From contig JBPJFZ010000004.1 in the NCBI GenBank assembly GCA_051208035.1, forward strand, positions 314,165 to 378,164: a stretch of 64,000 bases of DNA, in the 5' to 3' direction. The notes under the pieces are model-generated. The model did not search any database, had not been told where the DNA came from, and was given only the letters and a program-made list of their open reading frames with translations. The stretch's first letter is position 1. Every line of letters begins with the position of its first letter. Shown here piece by piece: positions 62,453-64,000 of this stretch. The translations under genes and the position numbers were made by a program. Origin of the DNA: JACKOB01 sp024234575. GTDB lineage: Bacteria > Pseudomonadota > Gammaproteobacteria > Pseudomonadales > Oleiphilaceae.

Positions 62453-62553
62453 CAGACGCCTTCCTTGTATGCGAGTTTAAAATCAGGATTTTTTATTAAA
62501 TGGCTCGCAAGCAGTGTGGCAGATATGTTGAAAATTGAAAGTGTTAGTGCCGA

Positions 62554-62973
62554 CTATCGCGGAAAGTCTGCCCCATGCTTTTCAATCCACTCTTCAGAGG
62601 CTTCATTGACAGTCAAAACGCGGCCGGTCTTTAGCTGCTTCTGCCGGTACTGCTCAATATGGCAAACCTGCTCCATCATTCTTACTCTAAACGCATCCTC
62701 CTCCCCGAGAAACTCAACCCCAACTTCGAAGGCGTCTGCAGAAGGTTTACACCACTGCACTACGCCGTCAACGAGAAATTCGGGGTTGATGTCGCTGATC
62801 CTTATTTTAACCAGAGTGCCTACCGGGATGTCATTGGCAGACTTAAATGCCAGCCCGCCAACGCTTACGTTTTCCAGTTGCAGACTGACCTGATGATTAG
62901 CATCATAGGGCTCCACTTCTAAAGGAATATGCGCGACATGCCTGATATAGCAGCGTTCATGTTTCTGAATCAT
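62554..62973 (-). CDS. PilZ domain protein
   Basis: 139 residues. Both c-di-GMP-binding motifs are intact: RCYIR (RxxxR, about residues 7-11) and NVSVGGLAF (D/NxSxxG, about 35-43). The barrel continues with VGTLVKIRISDI and GVEFLGEE, and the C-terminal tail is helical. It is an intact c-di-GMP receptor that probably acts in the cytoplasm through partner binding. It lies 102 bp before the start of the glycosyltransferase-like gene on the same strand and is probably transcribed first. Confidence 0.9.
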   Translation of the reverse strand: MIQKHERCYIRHVAHIPLEVEPYDANHQVSLQLENVSVGGLAFKSANDIPVGTLVKIRISDINPEFLVDGVVQWCKPSADAFEVGVEFLGEEDAFRVRMMEQVCHIEQYRQKQLKTGRVLTVNEASEEWIEKHGADFPR

Positions 62974-63295
62974 GATTTTTCATGCCTGTTTTTCATCCGG
63001 TATACCTGCTTCATGAGGCGGATCATGGTGTCTTCCTGACGAGTCATCCCAATACAGATAAACGAGTGTTTTCTTTGTAAAGTATACGCCGTATGATCAT
63101 CAATTGGATCACATCTTAGTATAGTTCTATATGGGCAGTTCGCATATGTGCAGGGCGACTCGCTGCGGTGCCAGATGCTTGTCTGTCAGGAGCAATTGCC
63201 GCATGGTTATCTGCAGCGACAATAAGGTATCTGTCAGATCATTATGCTTCAATGAACAATCGTTTTAACAGCGTAAAGCGCTAACGGAAGAATTT
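62974..63295. other. 322-bp intergenic region
   Basis: Divergent spacer between the PilZ gene and the RTX-like remnant. I see no RNA gene, no strong palindrome and no clear promoter. ACGGAAG about 8 bases before the ATG at 63296 could be a ribosome-binding site. Confidence 0.5.
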
Positions 63296-63849
63296 ATGGC
63301 CATACCAAACTATACCCCACTTCCACTATCTGGCAATGCGTTAGTGGATGCTGTGACCAATGGCTATTATTGGGATACTGGTGCAGATAACACCATTAAT
63401 TGGTCGCTTTCAGACAATGTTGTCGAAATGAGTTGATCGGAATTGAGCGCCTGATATTCGCCGACAACAGTCTGGCACTTGATGTCGATGGCAATGCCGG
63501 CAAAGTCGCCTCTCTGTTGGGGGCAGTGTTTGGTGCTGAATCTATCCATAATCAAGAATATGTTGGCATTGGCCTTACGCTGTTCGATAGCGGACAATCA
63601 ATGGAGCAAGTCGCCGATTTAGCATTACGTGCCGTGGGGGCTGTTTCTCATGATGACGTTGTCGAACGGTTGTATGGCAATCTGTTTGGTTCTGCACCTT
63701 CGCAAAACGAAAAAGCCGCTTACGTCAGCCTTTTAGACCATGGCGTATACAGCAGCGCATCGCTGGCGGTGGCCGCTGCAGATCTGGTCGACGACTATGG
63801 TGTGGTTGACCTGGTCGGCCTGCAACAAACGGGGATTGAATATATTTAG
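63296..63849 (+). pseudogene. Remnant of a secreted Ca-binding/DUF4214-type protein, internally deleted and frameshifted
   Basis: ATG 63296 opens a 46-codon frame (MAIPNYTPLPLSGNALVDAV, WDTGADNTINWSLS) that resembles the N-terminus of serralysin-like/RTX secreted proteins and stops at TGA 63434. From about 63430, in another frame, comes IERLIFADNSLALDVDGNAG and a C-terminal domain (to 63849, GVVDLVGLQQTGIEYI) typical of the end of DUF4214/calcium-binding repeat proteins. Start and end of a long protein are joined with the middle missing. The most economical reading is a deletion that also shifted frame. A TTG at 63400 could initiate the second frame but lacks support. Confidence 0.65.
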
Positions 63850-64000
63850 CCAGTGCACGAAAACCAATCTGGTATTTCTTTAACCGTTCATGGTAAGATC
63901 GCGGCCGTTTTTTATGGATATCGGCAGTCTTTAGACCTGTTCGACATCAGTTGTAAAAGTAATTGGGAATAGCTGTAAGCCTACAGCAATAGTTTCAGGA

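Overview
The window reads as a chromosomal segment of a free-living, probably marine gammaproteobacterium of moderate G+C content. I place it near the Spongiibacteraceae/Cellvibrionales on gene-content impression only; there is no rRNA or other marker here. The support is a Gram-negative envelope (signal peptides, beta-barrel proteins ending in Phe, lipoboxes), a Dnr-type Crp/Fnr regulator, a LdcA-like decarboxylase, a SmrA endonuclease, many c-di-GMP proteins and a PEP-CTERM protein. I saw no rRNA, tRNA, CRISPR array, prophage or intact insertion sequence.

Layout. (1) 1-8003: a plus-strand lipid/acyl-CoA catabolic block: SDR, APH-fold kinase (LvaA/ACAD10-like), histidine phosphatase, SDR, saccharopine-dehydrogenase-like reductase, then amidase and acyl-CoA synthetase. 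(2) 8004-13500: a possible small mobile-element remnant, a PEP-CTERM protein, cobO-cobQ (minus), and an outer-membrane protein followed by an Ig-like lipoprotein. (3) 13519-24539: a 7TMR-DISM hybrid kinase, menA (minus) and a tight menF-menD-menB-menC-menE operon (plus). (4) 24526-28905: a Dnr-like regulator with two FNR/DNR-type boxes upstream, a DnaQ-like exonuclease, a cNMP/CBS/DUF294 gene cut by an in-frame TAA, and smrA. (5) 29157-39089: an amino-acid decarboxylase, a porin-like protein, a glutaredoxin-like protein, and an AraC regulator divergent from an AGPS-like / GlpD-like / FGGY-kinase operon. (6) 39447-62973: a signalling-rich half with an orphan LivK-like lipoprotein and sensor kinase, HD-GYP plus PilZ, GGDEF, a four-gene kinase / REC-HD-GYP / REC / Cys-rich-protein operon, a second kinase, and a PAS-GGDEF-EAL-REC protein. 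Single metabolic or membrane genes lie between. (7) 63296-63849: a remnant of a secreted RTX/DUF4214-type protein.

How the parts work together. The men genes make most of the classical menaquinone pathway from chorismate, but menH, the DHNA-CoA thioesterase and the final methyltransferase are not here. The neighbouring Dnr-like gene has two in-phase boxes and suggests oxygen- or NO-responsive respiration. The AGPS/GlpD/FGGY trio looks like an ether-lipid or alkylglycerol/glycerol-phosphate module under an AraC regulator. From 39 to 63 kb, three histidine kinases, three REC domains of one subfamily and five to six c-di-GMP synthesis, degradation or binding proteins form a dense regulatory district. 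The least explained member is a Cys-rich protein encoded at the end of the kinase operon.
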